Shown: positions 7,943 to 8,220 of the stretch, one piece after another
Layout: each line of letters opens with the position of its first letter
Numbering within the stretch: position 1 is the stretch's first letter
Origin: Actinomycetota bacterium
GTDB taxonomy: Bacteria; Actinomycetota; Actinomycetes; Nanopelagicales; Nanopelagicaceae
NCBI GenBank assembly: GCA_947490605.1
Contig: CANLHE010000024.1
Span: forward strand, 1 to 8,220
DNA length: 8,220 bases
Direction: 5' to 3'
Notes under the pieces: model-generated
Told to the model about the DNA's origin: nothing
What the model saw: only the letters and a program-made list of their open reading frames with translations
Database searches by the model: none
Program-made: the position numbers and the translations under genes

Positions 7943-7971
7943 GTGACTTCACGCATCTTAAAGTGATTAAT
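7943..7971 (+). promoter_or_regulatory. Candidate rpsB promoter (weak match)
   Basis: GTGACT at 7943-7948 and ATTAAT at 7966-7971 are 17 bases apart and resemble -35 and -10 elements, though neither is close to consensus. A start near 7978 would give an rpsB leader of roughly 145 bases and would place the 19-base palindrome over the -10 and start site. TAAAGT at 7959-7964 is an alternative -10. rpsB needs its own strong promoter because it is separated from the operon upstream, but its exact position is not fixed by this sequence. Confidence 0.25.
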
Positions 7972-7985
7972 TAGTTACTAATTAA
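7967..7985. repeat. Perfect 19-base palindrome upstream of rpsB, operator-like
   Basis: TTAATTAGTTACTAATTAA is two perfect 9-base arms around a single central T. It lies about 135 bases upstream of the rpsB start, near the candidate promoter. It could be a protein-binding operator, or a hairpin with an 8-pair stem and TTA loop if transcribed. No T run follows, so it does not look like an intrinsic terminator. Perfect symmetry of this length is more than expected by chance, though the low sequence complexity (A/T rich) weakens that argument. Confidence 0.5.
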
Positions 7986-8006
7986 GAGCTTATGAACCTG
8001 TTCGGT

Positions 8007-8101
8007 GTAGTTAGAAATAACTACTCGGTTCTAGATGCTAGGGATTTAGTAAATTGCTAAATCACAAACCGAGTGCTCTTTATTACCTTAGGTAAAAAGA
8101 G
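8007..8101 (+). promoter_or_regulatory. Structured 5' leader of rpsB, candidate autoregulatory RNA element
   Basis: The leader folds by eye into consecutive helices. P1 is GTAGTTA-GAAA-TAACTAC at 8007-8024: seven pairs closed by a GNRA-type loop. P2 pairs ACTCGGTT at 8023-8030 with AACCGAGT at 8067-8074. Inside P2, P3 pairs GATTTAG at 8043-8049 with CTAAATC at 8057-8063. P4 pairs CTCTTT at 8076-8081 with AAAGAG at 8096-8101, and TTACC at 8083-8087 with GGTAA at 8091-8095 around a TTA loop with one bulged A. P4 ends five bases before the Shine-Dalgarno. All these pairings are perfect. Ribosomal protein S2 is known to repress its own mRNA through the leader in some bacteria such as E. coli. Whether this element does so, or belongs to a known leader family, is inference. 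Confidence 0.55.
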
Positions 8102-8106
8102 TGAAA

Positions 8107-8112
8107 AAGGAG
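8107..8112 (+). promoter_or_regulatory. Shine-Dalgarno of rpsB
   Basis: AAGGAG at 8107-8112 lies nine bases before the ATG at 8122. It is the best ribosome binding site in the window and contrasts with the weak or absent ones inside the operon, as expected for a highly expressed ribosomal gene with its own leader. Confidence 0.85.
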
Positions 8113-8121
8113 TGTGCCGAA

Positions 8122-8220
8122 ATGGCAGTTGTAACAATGCGAGAGCTTCTCGACAGTGGTGTTCACTTTGGACATCAGACTCGTCGATGGAATCCAAAGA
8201 TGAAGCGCTATATCTTTACT
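8122..8220 (+). CDS. rpsB: 30S ribosomal protein S2, N-terminal part (3' end outside window)
   Basis: The first 33 residues of ribosomal protein S2 are present before the window ends. The [20 protein letters not shown] opening followed by [13 protein letters not shown] is the standard S2 N-terminus, with the conserved [15 protein letters not shown] block. S2 is a component of the small ribosomal subunit. The ATG at 8122 is supported by AAGGAG nine bases upstream and by the family N-terminus. In most bacteria rpsB is followed by tsf (elongation factor Ts), expected beyond the window. It has its own leader rather than being coupled to the upstream genes. Confidence 0.97.
   Translation, partial: MAVVTMRELLDSGVHFGHQTRRWNPKMKRYIFT

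Larger units (their letters stand above)
7721..8121. other. Intergenic region between the methyltransferase gene and rpsB
   Basis: These 401 bases separate the plus-strand operon from rpsB. The left part (to about 7925) holds the weak terminator candidate and two competing minus-strand frames: the small membrane-protein frame, and a 69-codon GTG frame at 7743-7952 with no recognisable features. The right part holds short dyads (CGTGA-CT-TCACG at 7942-7953), a 19-base palindrome at 7967-7985, and the structured rpsB leader from about 8007 to the Shine-Dalgarno at 8107. No tRNA, repeat family or insertion sequence end is visible. Confidence 0.8.

Noticed and set aside
7743..7952. 69-codon minus-strand frame starting GTG, with TAAGAT just upstream
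   Set aside because: It has no recognisable motif, a GTG start with no Shine-Dalgarno, and TAAGAT only 2 bases from the start, which is too close for a promoter with a leaderless start. It competes with the membrane-protein frame, so it is kept only as an alternative.
7906..7956. 16-codon minus-strand ATG frame that could join the membrane-protein frame by a frameshift
   Set aside because: No slippery site or homologue supports a frameshift, so joining the frames would be guesswork.
8076..8101. Last leader hairpin (P4) as an intrinsic terminator
   Set aside because: It is followed by GTGAAAAAGG rather than a T run, so it is better explained as a translational control element.

Overview
The window reads as the chromosome of a low-to-moderate GC actinobacterium with a streamlined genome. 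The proteins are actinobacterial in type: a long SerA with an ASB-plus-ACT regulatory tail close to the mycobacterial enzyme, the ilvC-serA-leuB order, a long citramalate synthase, and XerC a short way upstream of rpsB. The DNA is AT-rich, with TTA, AAA, GAT and ATT codons common, and genes overlap or nearly touch. This combination fits the freshwater acI lineage (Nanopelagicales, Planktophila-like) best. That assignment is inference from gene content and composition only.

Layout. Positions 1-5628 are a tightly packed plus-strand amino acid operon: the 3' end of ilvC, then serA, leuB, ilvE and cimA. Consecutive genes overlap by 8, 4, 4 and 1 bases, so translational coupling is likely. IlvC, IlvE, CimA and LeuB together give a route from pyruvate through citramalate to isoleucine (LeuCD and acetohydroxyacid synthase would lie elsewhere). 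LeuB and IlvE also serve leucine and valine synthesis. SerA feeds serine and glycine synthesis.

From 5639 to 7720 two further plus-strand genes follow with almost no spacing: xerC, the chromosome dimer resolution recombinase, and a class I SAM-dependent methyltransferase of the Methyltransf_32 (GSTCD-like) type whose substrate is unknown.

Positions 7721-8121 form the only sizeable non-coding stretch. Its left part holds several short inverted repeats and, on the minus strand, a possible small single-pass membrane protein that overlaps the methyltransferase 3' end. Its right part holds a 19-base palindrome and a strongly structured leader that ends in a good Shine-Dalgarno sequence for rpsB. 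rpsB (ribosomal protein S2) begins at 8122 and runs off the window.

The main biosynthetic genes are ordinary. No mobile element, CRISPR array, tRNA or defence system is visible. The places worth a second look are the rpsB leader, the palindrome, the small minus-strand ORF, the citramalate-centred operon and the uncharacterised methyltransferase.
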